The notes: generated by a model not told the origin, from the sequence alone. A stretch of 64,000 nucleotides of DNA from Brenneria goodwinii (GCF_002291445.1 NZ_CP014137.1:558001-622000); one strand, 5' to 3'. Positions 1 to 8,839 are shown, counted from the first letter of the stretch. A program made the numbers and translations.

Positions 1-562
1 CGTGCGAATTCCCAGCCCCGAGCAGCGGCTTGACGCCTACCCGCATGAAATGTCCGGCGGGATGCGCCAGCGGGCGATGATCGCCCTGGCGCTGGCATGC
101 CAGCCCCGGCTATTGCTGGCCGATGAGCCAACCACCGCGCTGGATGCGACGGTGCAAATTCAGATTCTGATCCTATTGCGGGAATTACAGCAGGATCTCG
201 GTCTTTCCATTGTGTTCGTCACGCACGATATCGGCGCGGCTGTCGAAGTGGCCGACCGCGTGGCCGTGATGTACGGCGGTCGTATTGTTGAACAGGCTCC
301 GCTACAGGAGCTGCTGAACAATCCCCTCCACCCATATACCCAGGTGCTGCTGAGCACCCGCCCCAAAGGCGGACTGCGAAAAGGCGAGAGGCTGGTGAGT
401 ATTCCCGGCTCACCCCCGGACCTGATGCGTTTGCCTGCCGGGTGCGCTTTTTCTCCGCGCTGTCCGCGGGCCAGTGACAAATGTCATAGCCAATTGCCAG
501 ATTCACAAAACGTCATTGCCGGACACCAGGTCCGTTGTCATCACTGGATGACCGCTCACTAA
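1..562 (+). CDS. Peptide/nickel-type ABC transporter ATP-binding protein (3' part)
   Basis: The gene is cut by the window edge; its reading frame is open from the first bases, so the N-terminal third, including the Walker A loop, lies outside. The visible part has the ABC signature (MSGGMRQR), Walker B (LLLADEPTTALD) and the H-loop (VTHD). After the ATPase core comes the C-terminal tail typical of oligopeptide/dipeptide transporters (DppD/OppD type), with a proline-rich stretch and a cysteine pair (CAFSPRCPRASDKC). Such proteins power uptake of short peptides or related amides from the inner face of the cytoplasmic membrane. The amidase gene starts 33 bases downstream, so the two are probably co-transcribed and the substrate may be an amide. 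The exact substrate cannot be told from this part. Confidence 0.9.
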   Translation, partial: VRIPSPEQRLDAYPHEMSGGMRQRAMIALALACQPRLLLADEPTTALDATVQIQILILLRELQQDLGLSIVFVTHDIGAAVEVADRVAVMYGGRIVEQAPLQELLNNPLHPYTQVLLSTRPKGGLRKGERLVSIPGSPPDLMRLPAGCAFSPRCPRASDKCHSQLPDSQNVIAGHQVRCHHWMTAH

Positions 563-595
563 AGCGAGTCGGCTTCATCAATTTAAGGAACCACG

Positions 596-1771
596 ATGCA
601 AGATAATGCTTTTGCCTTTATGCCTTACCCTCCGGTCGCCGTTGAGCATGCGCCTCACGGCCCGTTGGCCGGTTTCACCTTCGGGGTGAAAGACCTGTTC
701 GACGTCGGGGGGTACCCTACCGGGGGCGGAAACCCCCATGTGCTCGCCATGTCAGGCATAAAACCGCGTACCGCGCCCACGGTACAGCGACTGCTGGATG
801 CGGGAGCCGAATTTGTCGGGAAAACGCATACCAATGAGCTGGCGTTTTCCATGAGTGGTAAGAATATGCACTACGGCACCCCGCGTAACGGTGCCGCGCC
901 CGATCGTATTCCCGGCGGATCGTCATCGGGGTCGGCGTCGGCGGTCTCCAACCATCTCTGTGATTTCGCCCTCGGCACGGATACCGGCGGTTCCGTACGC
1001 ACCCCGGCCAGCTACTGCGGACTGTATGGATTACGCCCCACCCACGGCCGTATTTCTCTGGAAGGTTGTCAGCCGCTTAGCCACAGCATGGATACGGCAG
1101 GCTATTTTACCCGCGACGCCGGGTTGTTCGTCAGGGTGGGCGAGTGTTTGCTGGGTGAAGACGATGCGCCGCTGCCGGATCAGCCGGAATGGACGATCGG
1201 CGATGCGCTGTTTGCGCTGCTGCCTGCCGCGTCGCAAACGGCGTTGCAGCCCGCGTTGGCAAAGATTAACGCGGCCGTCGGCGAACTGTTGCCGCTGTCG
1301 GGCGATCTGCCTTCGCTGGAGGACGCCTACTGGGCCTTTCGGTTTATTCAGGGACGCGAAGCCTGGCAAGCGCAGGGTGAAAAAATAAAACGTTATGGTT
1401 ATGTGCTGGGGGCCGATGTGGCCGGGCGTTTTGCCTGGGGCGAATGCGTGACGGATGAGCAGTACCTCAACAGCTGCCGCAGGCGCGATCATTGGCGAGA
1501 TGAGTGGCGGGCGCTGGTGGGAAACCGGATTCTGGTCTTGCCCACGGTGCCGGATGTCGCGCCTTTGCTGAGCGCCAATGAGGCGGATATCGAAGAAACC
1601 CGTCGTTTATCCCATCACCTGTTGTCCATTGCCGTATTGTGCGGGATACCGCAGGTCAATCTGCCGCTGGCGCAAAAAGAGGGGGCGCCGCTGGGGATTT
1701 CGTTAATTGGTCCGCGTGGCAGCGATCTGAGTCTGGTCAAAGCCGCCGCGCGGGTCGCGGCATGTTCGTAA
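596..1771 (+). CDS. Amidase signature family enzyme
   Basis: A 391-residue protein of the amidase signature family, which hydrolyses amide bonds using a Ser-cisSer-Lys triad. The catalytic Lys is in GVKDLFD (about residue 32), the cis-Ser in the GGSSSGS loop (about 110-111) and the nucleophile Ser in GTDTGGSVR (about 134). It is shorter than many family members (450-500 residues), and no extra C-terminal domain is visible. The ATG is preceded by AAGGAA. It follows a peptide-type ABC ATPase gene on the same strand, so it may act on an imported amide or ureide; that link is inference from context. The substrate is not known. Confidence 0.85.
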   Translation: MQDNAFAFMPYPPVAVEHAPHGPLAGFTFGVKDLFDVGGYPTGGGNPHVLAMSGIKPRTAPTVQRLLDAGAEFVGKTHTNELAFSMSGKNMHYGTPRNGAAPDRIPGGSSSGSASAVSNHLCDFALGTDTGGSVRTPASYCGLYGLRPTHGRISLEGCQPLSHSMDTAGYFTRDAGLFVRVGECLLGEDDAPLPDQPEWTIGDALFALLPAASQTALQPALAKINAAVGELLPLSGDLPSLEDAYWAFRFIQGREAWQAQGEKIKRYGYVLGADVAGRFAWGECVTDEQYLNSCRRRDHWRDEWRALVGNRILVLPTVPDVAPLLSANEADIEETRRLSHHLLSIAVLCGIPQVNLPLAQKEGAPLGISLIGPRGSDLSLVKAAARVAACS

Positions 1772-1954
1772 CATCGCCGAACCGGGGCCGCTTGCTGGTG
1801 ACGGCAAGCCCCCCCATTGACCTTGGCCGCCATCCTTTTTTGTTCCGCGCTTACTTGTTTTCCGTGACGCCCCGCATTTACAAGTCATGATGCGGGCAGT
1901 ATTCTGTAAGCGGCAAGGCGTAAGCCTGCTGTAAAATCTTCTGATTTTTCAACG

Positions 1955-2030
1955 ACTCGGGGTGCCCTTCCACGTGAAGGCTGAGAAATACCCGTTGACC
2001 TGATCTGGATAATGCCAGCGTAGGGAAGTC
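1955..2030 (+). promoter_or_regulatory. TPP riboswitch (THI element) of thiMD
   Basis: The conserved blocks of a thiamine pyrophosphate aptamer are present in order: ACTCGGGGTGCC, GGCTGAGA with AATACCC, ACCTGATCTGGATAATGCCA and GCGTAGGGAAG. The element lies directly before thiM, a thiazole-salvage gene commonly controlled by this riboswitch in enterobacteria. TPP binding is expected to lower thiMD expression. Confidence 0.95.
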
Positions 2031-2042
2031 TCGGTATGCCAA

Positions 2043-2080
2043 CCAACCGGTTACCGCCTTCTTGAACGCCGGTTGGGGGA
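2043..2080 (+). promoter_or_regulatory. Expression-platform hairpin covering the thiM ribosome binding site
   Basis: An 8-base inverted repeat, CCAACCGG (2043-2050) and CCGGTTGG (2069-2076), lies between the TPP aptamer and the thiM start. Its right arm enters the purine-rich GGGGGA Shine-Dalgarno segment (2075-2080) that ends directly at the ATG at 2081. No U-tract follows, so control of translation fits better than transcription termination. The role is inference from position. Confidence 0.6.
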
Positions 2081-2878
2081 ATGATGAATACTCGACCTGT
2101 CGATTTACCGGCTGCCCATGCGGCGGCATCGTTAGCGCAATTTCATGCGTTGTCTCCTTTAGTGCACTGTCTGACCAACGATGTGGTGCAATCATTTACC
2201 GCCAACGTGTTACTGGCGCTTAATGCTTCGCCCGCCATGGTGGTGGATCCGGATGAAGCCGCACAATTCAGCGCGATGGCCGATGCGCTGCTGATTAATG
2301 TCGGAACGCTGGAGCGCGATCGCGCCGATGCCATGTTGGCGGCGGTCAACAGCGCCAATCAGTCCGGTACGCCCTGGGTGCTCGACCCGGTGGCGGTCGG
2401 CGGGCTGACTTTTCGTAGCGAATTTGCCCGTGAACTGCTGCAACTAAAACCGGCGGCCATTCGGGGAAACGCCTCAGAGATCATGGCATTGTCCGGGCTA
2501 AGTGCGCAGGGGCGCGGCGTCGACAGCGCTAACGACTCGTTTACCGCGCTGCCCGCCGCCCATGAACTGGCTCGCCGTCTCTCCACGGTGGTCGCGGTGA
2601 CGGGCGAGGTGGACTATGTCACGGACGGTTCTCGCAGTTGGGCGATTAGCGGCGGGGATAAAATCATGACCCGCGTGGTGGGAACCGGCTGTGCGTTATC
2701 CGCCGTGGTCGCCGCTTTCTGTGCGCTGGAGGGCGACCGTTCACAGCACGTGGCGACGGCCTGTTATGTCATGTCGCTGGCGGGGAAACGGGCAGCCGTG
2801 CGGTCTCAGGGGCCGGGCAGTTTTATTCCGGCCTTTCTGGATGCGCTTTATCGTCTGCGTACGGAGGCTCTGGCATGA
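2081..2878 (+). CDS. thiM: Hydroxyethylthiazole kinase
   Basis: A 265-residue ThiM homologue. It phosphorylates 4-methyl-5-(2-hydroxyethyl)thiazole with ATP, a salvage step that feeds thiamine phosphate synthesis in the cytosol. Family marks seen are the N-terminal PLVHCLTNDVVQ, the VLDPVAVG segment and the C-terminal GTGCALSAV anion-hole motif of ribokinase-fold enzymes. The start is ATG at 2081; a second ATG follows at once at 2084. The TPP riboswitch and its hairpin lie directly upstream. The stop overlaps the thiD start by 4 bases (ATGA), so the pair is translationally coupled. Confidence 0.95.
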   Translation: MMNTRPVDLPAAHAAASLAQFHALSPLVHCLTNDVVQSFTANVLLALNASPAMVVDPDEAAQFSAMADALLINVGTLERDRADAMLAAVNSANQSGTPWVLDPVAVGGLTFRSEFARELLQLKPAAIRGNASEIMALSGLSAQGRGVDSANDSFTALPAAHELARRLSTVVAVTGEVDYVTDGSRSWAISGGDKIMTRVVGTGCALSAVVAAFCALEGDRSQHVATACYVMSLAGKRAAVRSQGPGSFIPAFLDALYRLRTEALA

Positions 2879-3681
2879 AACGACGTATTAATGCGTTAAC
2901 CATTGCCGGCACCGATCCCAGCGGCGGGGCGGGGATCCAGGCCGATTTGAAAACGTTCTCCGCGCTGGAGGCTTACGGCACTTCGGTGATCACCGCGCTG
3001 GTGGCGCAGAATACCCGCGGCGTTCAGTCCGTCTACCGGATTGATCCGGCGTTTGTGGGCGCCCAGCTTGATTCCGTGCTGAGCGATGTGCGTATCGACA
3101 GCGCCAAGATCGGCATGCTGGCGCAGGCTGATATTGTCGACGTGGTGGCGGAACGCTTGCGCCGTTACACCATACCTTATGTGGTGTTGGATACGGTTAT
3201 GCTGGCGAAGAGCGGCGATCCGTTGTTATCGCCCGACGCGGTGGCGTCGATCCGCCGCCGGTTGTTGCCTAATGTCTCACTGATTACCCCTAACTTACCG
3301 GAAGCGGCCGCCCTGCTTGATTGTCCACCGGCCAGGAACGAGCAGGAGATGTGCGCTCAGGGACAGGAACTGCTGAGTATGGGCTGTCAGGCGGTATTGA
3401 TGAAAGGCGGGCATTTAAGCGAGCAAGAAAGCCCGGACTGGCTGTTCTGCCGGGGGCAGGCGCCGCAGCGTTTCACCTCCCCACGCGTCGATACCCGGCA
3501 TACGCACGGTACCGGTTGCACGCTCTCCGCGGCGCTGGCGGCCCTGCGGCCGCGTTGTGCTGATTGGCCGGCGACGGTCGCCGCGGCGAAAAATTATCTG
3601 CAACAGGCGCTTGAGCAGGCCGATACGCTGGAAGTCGGGCAGGGGATCGGTCCGGTGCATCATTTCCATGCCTGGTGGTGA
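2875..3681 (+). CDS. thiD: Hydroxymethylpyrimidine/phosphomethylpyrimidine kinase
   Basis: A 268-residue ThiD. It phosphorylates hydroxymethylpyrimidine (HMP) and HMP-phosphate to HMP-PP, the pyrimidine half of thiamine. Ribokinase-fold marks: N-terminal ALTIAGTDPSGGAGIQADLK for substrate binding, VLMKGGH in the middle, and the C-terminal DTRHTHGTGCTLSAA motif with the catalytic region. It overlaps thiM by 4 bases, so it should follow riboswitch control. With ThiM it covers both salvage branches. No thiE or other thi gene is in the window. Confidence 0.95.
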   Translation: MKRRINALTIAGTDPSGGAGIQADLKTFSALEAYGTSVITALVAQNTRGVQSVYRIDPAFVGAQLDSVLSDVRIDSAKIGMLAQADIVDVVAERLRRYTIPYVVLDTVMLAKSGDPLLSPDAVASIRRRLLPNVSLITPNLPEAAALLDCPPARNEQEMCAQGQELLSMGCQAVLMKGGHLSEQESPDWLFCRGQAPQRFTSPRVDTRHTHGTGCTLSAALAALRPRCADWPATVAAAKNYLQQALEQADTLEVGQGIGPVHHFHAWW

Positions 3682-3824
3682 GTTGAGGGGGGAAAAGCGC
3701 TGGTGCCGCTCATTAGGGTAAACACGGCGATGAGGTTCACGCAGGGAACCTCGCGCCGTGGTCGCCCCGGATCTCTCGATCCTTAAACGAGCGGTATGCG
3801 CGGCGTTAGCCTGGATTTGATGTG

Positions 3825-3880
3825 ATTGTCCGGCTGCGCCGTGCAGGCGTAACCGCGCCAAAATCCGCGAGCCGGACAAT
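3825..3880. repeat. Inverted repeat between convergent thiD and fbaB
   Basis: Eleven-base perfect arms, ATTGTCCGGCT (3825-3835) and AGCCGGACAAT (3870-3880), are separated by 34 GC-rich bases that can fold further. It lies between the convergent thiD and fbaB stops. No clear U-tract follows on either strand, so it may be a 3'-end stabilising hairpin or a factor-assisted termination region. Confidence 0.5.
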
Positions 3881-3890
3881 CCCTGGCGGG

Positions 3891-4940
3891 TTATGCGATA
3901 GTTATACTTTTATCAAGATAGGTATCCTGCACGGCGTTGATCAGCGCCACGCCCTCTTTCATGGATTTTTTGAATGCCTTACGGCCGAGGATCAGCCCCA
4001 TGCCGCCCGCGCGCTTATTGATCACCGCGGTGCGTACGGATTCCTGTAGATCGTTATCGCCGGCGGCGCCGCCGGAGTTGATTAGCCCGGCGCGGCCCAT
4101 GTAGCAGTTGGCCAGTTGGTAACGCACCAGATCGATCGGGTGATCGGTGGTCAGTTTGTCGTAGACGCGGTCATCGGTATAGCCGAATTTGATGGCGCGA
4201 TAGCCGCCGTTGTTTTCCGCCATTTTCTGCTTCACGATATCGGCGCCGATGGTGGCGGCAATATGGTTGGCCTGGCCGGTAAGATCGGCGCTGGCGTGGT
4301 AGTCAACGCCGTCTTTTTTGAAGGCCGGGTTGCGCAGATAGGCCCACAGCACGGTGACCATGCCCAGTTCGTGCGCGCGTTCGAATGCGCTTGAGATCTC
4401 TTCGATCTGACGGCGCGACTGCTCGGAGCCAAAATAGATGGTGGCGCCGACGGCGACCGCCCCCAGATTAAACGCCTGCTCAACGCTGGCGTACAGCGTC
4501 TGGTCGTACTGGGTCGGATAACTCAGGGTTTCGTTGTGGTTGAGTTTGACCAGAAACGGGATCTTGTGCGCGTAGCGGCGTGAAACCGACGCCAATACGC
4601 CATAGGTGGACGCCACGCAGTTGCAGCCGGCTTCGATCGCCAGTTCAACGATATTTTTGGGGTCGAAATAGAGCGGATTGGCGGCGAAAGACGCGCCGGC
4701 GGAGTGCTCAACTCCCTGATCGACCGGTAAAATAGACAGATAGCCGGTACCGGCCAGTCGGCCATGGTTGAACAGCGTCTGCATGGAACGCAGCACGCTG
4801 TTGGGGCGATTGTTATCGATCATCACCCGATCGACGAAGTCGGCGCCCGGCAGGTAAAGGTTTTCAGCAGGGATAGTGGTACAGCGGTGTTGCAACAGAT
4901 CTTCCGCTTCCTTACCTAATAACTGTGTAATATCGGTCAT
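3891..4940 (-). CDS. fbaB: Class I fructose-bisphosphate aldolase
   Basis: A 349-residue FbaB (DhnA-type, archaeal-like class I aldolase). It cleaves fructose 1,6-bisphosphate to dihydroxyacetone phosphate and glyceraldehyde 3-phosphate through a Schiff base, without a metal, and works mainly in gluconeogenesis. The SILPVDQGVEHSAG segment and the later DIVKQKMAENN segment, likely carrying the Schiff-base Lys, match the family over full length. The start ATG is preceded by AGGAG (TAACCAGGAGTTAATC). fbaB close to thiMD and yegS resembles the E. coli order, so this is backbone. Confidence 0.93.
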   Translation of the reverse strand: MTDITQLLGKEAEDLLQHRCTTIPAENLYLPGADFVDRVMIDNNRPNSVLRSMQTLFNHGRLAGTGYLSILPVDQGVEHSAGASFAANPLYFDPKNIVELAIEAGCNCVASTYGVLASVSRRYAHKIPFLVKLNHNETLSYPTQYDQTLYASVEQAFNLGAVAVGATIYFGSEQSRRQIEEISSAFERAHELGMVTVLWAYLRNPAFKKDGVDYHASADLTGQANHIAATIGADIVKQKMAENNGGYRAIKFGYTDDRVYDKLTTDHPIDLVRYQLANCYMGRAGLINSGGAAGDNDLQESVRTAVINKRAGGMGLILGRKAFKKSMKEGVALINAVQDTYLDKSITIA

Positions 4941-5479
4941 GATTAACTCCTGGTTAGGCTTTTTCTTATCGCCGTCTCAGGTGATTGCGCTTGTTATTCC
5001 GGGGGTACAGCCATTACGGCCCCTGCGTCAGTCCCAGGATGACAGGTGAAAAATGTTACGGCGTAATGAAAAAGTGATGATGGACGTCGTTGAGGCAGGA
5101 TGAATAACATCCTGACGATTCAGAAGAAACAATAGATGCGATCGCCGATAAATGCCATTTTGCACCGCAAATTAGCCTCGTTTTGTGAACCTCCAAGGGT
5201 TTATCGCCGTGAGTGACGAACAGACGGAACGTTTTGTTTAACGAGAGTAAAAATGGAATATGGAAACCGCCGGTTGACGGAATCGCGGCGTGGCTTTTCA
5301 CGCGAAGACGGGTGAAGGAAGCCCATGCCGGCAGCGAGAAAAACCACGGGCGGGATATTCGGGATTATTTTCGCTAATTTTGCTTACAAATAAGCAGGTT
5401 GTCTCCCTGATAAAACATAAGGGTGATAACCTGTGAACGATAAGGCATGACTGATGTAATTGGATGTGAGGGAATAAGT
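4941..5479. other. Intergenic region between divergent fbaB and psiE
   Basis: About 540 bases without a credible gene. It must hold the fbaB promoter (minus) and the psiE promoter (plus). A short inverted repeat, CAGGATG (5096-5102) and CATCCTG (5108-5114), is visible with no U-tract. No convincing Pho box or Cra site was seen by eye. Confidence 0.5.
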
Positions 5480-5887
5480 ATGGCGGCTTCAACGCGCAGC
5501 ATCATGGTTTCAAAAGGACTCCAGACGATACTCAATATTGGATTGCTGATATTGGCTATTATTCTCGTGATTTTTCTGGGGAAAGAGACCTATCATCTAG
5601 CGCAAGTATTGCTGATTACCAATGAGAAGGATTCATCCTATCAATTGATTGAAAGTATTGTGATTTACTTTCTGTATTTTGAGTTTATCGCCCTGATCGT
5701 GAAGTATTTTCAGTCGGGATATCATTTCCCGTTACGTTATTTCGTTTATATCGGTATCACGGCGATTATCCGGCTGATTATCGTCGATCATAAAAATCCG
5801 CTCGATACGCTGATTTACGCCGCCGCCATTTTGATGCTGGTCATTACGCTGTATCTGGCGAACAGTAATCGCCTGAAGCGCGAATAA
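5480..5887 (+). CDS. psiE: Phosphate-starvation-inducible membrane protein PsiE
   Basis: A 135-residue inner-membrane protein with four hydrophobic segments, highly similar to E. coli PsiE (136 residues); the central YFLYFEFIALIVKYFQSG block and the C-terminal NSNRLKRE-type end are characteristic. Its molecular role is not known; E. coli psiE is induced by phosphate starvation and cAMP-CRP. The start at 5480 is chosen because GAGGGA lies just before it and the length then matches the family; an ATG at 5447 would add 11 unconserved residues. Confidence 0.92.
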   Translation: MAASTRSIMVSKGLQTILNIGLLILAIILVIFLGKETYHLAQVLLITNEKDSSYQLIESIVIYFLYFEFIALIVKYFQSGYHFPLRYFVYIGITAIIRLIIVDHKNPLDTLIYAAAILMLVITLYLANSNRLKRE

Positions 5888-5959
5888 CTTCCCGGCTGCC
5901 CCCAACCCGGCTATTCGCCGGGCGGGGACGTGGCGAATATTCGTCAATGGCCCGCCGGA

Positions 5960-6859
5960 TTATCCCAGCAATGGGCACTGCGGCGGCAGGCGGCAATAAA
6001 TGGCGGCGGGAACCACTTCAATCAGGAACCGTTTGGCGTTAAACGGTTCGCCATCCAGATTAAAGGTCATTTCATTCGGCGCGGTAATCTCTAACCAGGG
6101 CAGGGCGGCTGAAATCATATTCGGGTTTTGAGTGCCGGTAAACCATGCTTGTAACATATTGGGCAGCAGCTCTTGCGCAGACAGAATGCTGAGCGCCAAC
6201 TGACCGTCATTCACTAGCGCATCCGGGCAAAGCTGCTGACCGCCGCCGGCCTGGCGGCCGTTGCCAATCGCCACAACCCAGGTATCGCCCGACCAGTTAA
6301 AATCCGGGCCGCGGATTTCACAACGTTCGGATTGCAGCATATCCATACGCAGCAGCGCGTTTAACACATAGGATGCGCCGCCCAGCGCCGCTTTCATTTT
6401 GGCCGGCGTTTCTGTGGTAATACGGGTGGCGAATCCGCCCGTCGCCATGTTGATGAAGTAGTGCTCATTATTCACTTTGGCTAAATCAATGGCGGTTGCT
6501 CGGCCCTTGATCGCCAGCGTCAGCGCGTTATGCGGGTCGATGGGAATTTGACAACCGGTGGCGAAGTCATTGGCGGTTCCCAACGGAATGATCCCCATAC
6601 AGGGACGAACCGCTTCGGGCTGTTCCGCCAGTGCGCCGGCAACCTCATTGATCGTACCATCGCCTCCGGCGGCGATGACGTTATCGACTTTCAGTCGTAC
6701 CGCTTCTTTCACGTAACGACGCGCATCTCCCGATTCCCAGGTCACTCTGACATGCAGTGTATTTCCATCCTTGCGCCACTCGTCAATAGCCTGACGGAGC
6801 TGATCATTATCGGTGTTTTTTCCATTAAGAATGAGCAGCGTGGCAGGGGATTGCTCCAT
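5960..6859 (-). CDS. yegS: YegS-type lipid kinase
   Basis: A 299-residue protein of the diacylglycerol-kinase catalytic family, matching E. coli YegS in length and sequence. The nucleotide-binding motif GGDGTINEV is at about residues 64-72, followed by PLGTANDFA, and the C-terminal DGE segment of the family is present. YegS phosphorylates lipids such as phosphatidylglycerol in vitro; its cellular substrate is unsettled. It stands alone, convergent with psiE, near trhP and cyaR as in E. coli. Confidence 0.92.
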   Translation of the reverse strand: MEQSPATLLILNGKNTDNDQLRQAIDEWRKDGNTLHVRVTWESGDARRYVKEAVRLKVDNVIAAGGDGTINEVAGALAEQPEAVRPCMGIIPLGTANDFATGCQIPIDPHNALTLAIKGRATAIDLAKVNNEHYFINMATGGFATRITTETPAKMKAALGGASYVLNALLRMDMLQSERCEIRGPDFNWSGDTWVVAIGNGRQAGGGQQLCPDALVNDGQLALSILSAQELLPNMLQAWFTGTQNPNMISAALPWLEITAPNEMTFNLDGEPFNAKRFLIEVVPAAIYCRLPPQCPLLG

Positions 6860-7099
6860 GTGGTTCTCCCAATTCGGTGTGTCAAATTAAATAAGTTCTA
6901 ATCGCAAACCCTCGACGGCGGGCGAGAGATAGCTGATGTTATCAGTGAGCCGTTAAGCGCCATGCGGCAATTGCATTCTAATAATAGTCAGTTAATACAA
7001 TTAGTCAGTAAAAACAAGGGCTGAAACCAGAAGATTCGGTGAGTGGCCGCGGCTGGAGAATGATAAGGATGATGAAAGGGGAATGATGAGTGACGTGAT

Positions 7100-7196
7100 A
7101 AAAAAGAAAAAGCCAGCTCAAGGGAGATTGAGCTGGCCAAGGAGGTGGTTCCTAGTAGTATCACTACGCTTATTTTTCGTTCTACATTTTCTCAGC
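7100..7196 (-). ncRNA. cyaR: Small RNA CyaR with its terminator
   Basis: On the minus strand the segment reads GCTGAGAAAATG... then TAGGAACCACCTCCTTGGCC and a hairpin (GCCAGCTCAA, loop TCTCCC, TTGAGCTGGC) followed by TTTTTCTTTTTT. The GGAACCACCTCCTT block is the seed of the Hfq-dependent CyaR (RyeE) RNA, which represses mRNAs such as ompX, nadE and luxS in E. coli. The gene lies just downstream of trhP (yegQ) on the same strand, the same place as in E. coli. The 5' end at 7196 is inferred from homology and the promoter. Confidence 0.9.
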
Positions 7197-7202
7197 GGCC
7201 TA

Positions 7203-7245
7203 ATAGTAACTATTGGGGTGAGTAATTGATGTGATCTGATTCTAA
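7203..7245 (-). promoter_or_regulatory. cyaR promoter with class II CRP site
   Basis: Reading towards cyaR, a -10-like hexamer TACTAT lies at 7208-7203. A CRP-like site with one perfect half (TGTGA at 7230-7234 on plus) and a degraded second half (TCTAA, 7241-7245) is centred at 7237.5, which is -41.5 from the inferred start at 7196. That is the classic class II activator position and agrees with the known cAMP-CRP activation of cyaR. Confidence 0.7.
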
Positions 7246-7337
7246 TTTTTGTTTAAAGTCCCAATCTTTGTGTTTGTATCCTGTTTTTTCCAGTTGCAGA
7301 CGCCGGTTTTGCAACTGGAAACCAAGGGCGGCCAGCG

Positions 7338-8702
7338 TTATTTCGCGTTTGGGTTGCGGGTGGTCGTGGCGCCCGGCAGATTGCGCAATAACAGCGCATA
7401 TTCCAGCGCGATTTCTTCGGGTACTGGCAGATAGACGATATGTCCGTTGCCCGGCGCGACATCCGTCGCCTGGCCTTTGGCATTTTGCATCGCTTCAATG
7501 GTGAATTGAACATTGCCTTTGGGCGTCATCATTTCTACGCTGTCGCCGCAGGAGAATTTGTTTTTCACCGCGACTTCCGCCAGTCCGTCACGCCGTACGC
7601 CGGTGAATTCGCCAACGAACTGCTGCCGATCGGAAACGGAATAACCGTACTCGTAGTTCTGGTAATCCTCGTGCACATGGCGGCGCAGGAATCCTTCGGT
7701 ATAACCGCGGTGAGCCAGCCCTTCCAGCGTTTCCAGCAGGCTTGGATCAAAGGGTTTCCCGGCGGCGGCATCGTCAATGGCGCGGCGATAGACCTGCGCG
7801 GTGCGGGCGCAGTAGTAGAACGATTTGGTGCGGCCTTCAATCTTCAGCGAATGAATCTGCATCTGCGTCAGGCGTTCCACGTGCTGAATGGCGCGCAGAT
7901 CGCGCGAGTTCATAATGTAGGTGCCGTGTTCGTCTTCGAAGGCGCTCATGTATTCGCCGGGGCGTTGATTTTCTTCCAGCATAAAGACTTTATCGGTCGG
8001 TGCGCCGATACCCAGCGCCGGCTCAATATTTTTCACCGCAATGGGTTCATGCTGATGGACGATATTGCCGACTTCGTCTTCTTTCCCCTCCTGCACGTTG
8101 TATTCCCAGCGGCAGGCGTTGGTGCAGGTTCCCTGATTGGGGTCGCGTTTGTTGATGTAGCCGGACAACAGGCAGCGGCCGGAATAGGCCATGCACAACG
8201 CGCCGTGTACAAAGATCTCCAGCTCCATGTCCGGCACTTTGCTACGGATTTCCGCGATCTCTTCCAGCGACAGCTCGCGGGAGAGAATCACGCGGCTCAG
8301 CCCCATCTGCTGCCAGAATTTCACCGTCGCCCAGTTAACAGCGTTAGCCTGAACGGAAAGGTGGATCGGTATCTGCGGGAAGTTTTCCCGTACCAGCATG
8401 ATCAGCCCCGGATCGGACATAATCAGCGCATCCGGCCCCATTTCAACCACCGGTTGCAGATCGCGCAGGAAGGTTTTCAACTTGGCGTTATGCGGCGCGA
8501 TATTAACCACCACGTAGAATTTTTTACCCAGTTCATGCGCTTCATTGATGGCCTGCGCCAGCGTCTGATGGTTGAATTCGTTGTTGCGTACCCGCAAGCT
8601 GTAGCGAGGCTGGCCGGCATAAATGGCATCAGCGCCATAGGCAAAGGCGTAACGCATATTTTTCAGCGTTCCGGCCGGAGAAAGCAGTTCCGGTTTAAAC
8701 AT
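7338..8702 (-). CDS. trhP: tRNA 5-hydroxyuridine synthesis protein TrhP (U32 peptidase family)
   Basis: A 454-residue YegQ/TrhP homologue. In E. coli TrhP hydroxylates U34 of several tRNAs from prephenate, an early step toward cmo5U, and likely carries an Fe-S cluster. The family signature is a cysteine cluster: SGRCLLSGY, then QGTCTNACRWEY. The peptidase label comes from a distant family and is not the proven role. It stands alone, with cyaR directly downstream on the same strand as in E. coli. Confidence 0.93.
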   Translation of the reverse strand: MFKPELLSPAGTLKNMRYAFAYGADAIYAGQPRYSLRVRNNEFNHQTLAQAINEAHELGKKFYVVVNIAPHNAKLKTFLRDLQPVVEMGPDALIMSDPGLIMLVRENFPQIPIHLSVQANAVNWATVKFWQQMGLSRVILSRELSLEEIAEIRSKVPDMELEIFVHGALCMAYSGRCLLSGYINKRDPNQGTCTNACRWEYNVQEGKEDEVGNIVHQHEPIAVKNIEPALGIGAPTDKVFMLEENQRPGEYMSAFEDEHGTYIMNSRDLRAIQHVERLTQMQIHSLKIEGRTKSFYYCARTAQVYRRAIDDAAAGKPFDPSLLETLEGLAHRGYTEGFLRRHVHEDYQNYEYGYSVSDRQQFVGEFTGVRRDGLAEVAVKNKFSCGDSVEMMTPKGNVQFTIEAMQNAKGQATDVAPGNGHIVYLPVPEEIALEYALLLRNLPGATTTRNPNAK

Positions 8703-8839
8703 GATGTCTCTCGATTCTGATTACAAGTCAGGCTGCCCCCGATGGGAGCAGTAAAGGCGGGGATTCTAGCGCTTATAAATGAAAAAAGCAGCAGACGGCC
8801 CACAAAAAGTAGGCCTATTGATTTGGCGATGCGGACTAA

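Noticed and set aside
7440..8720. A 426-codon open frame on the plus strand
   Set aside because: It is exactly antisense to trhP, has no recognisable family, and its codon pattern is the mirror of the real gene.
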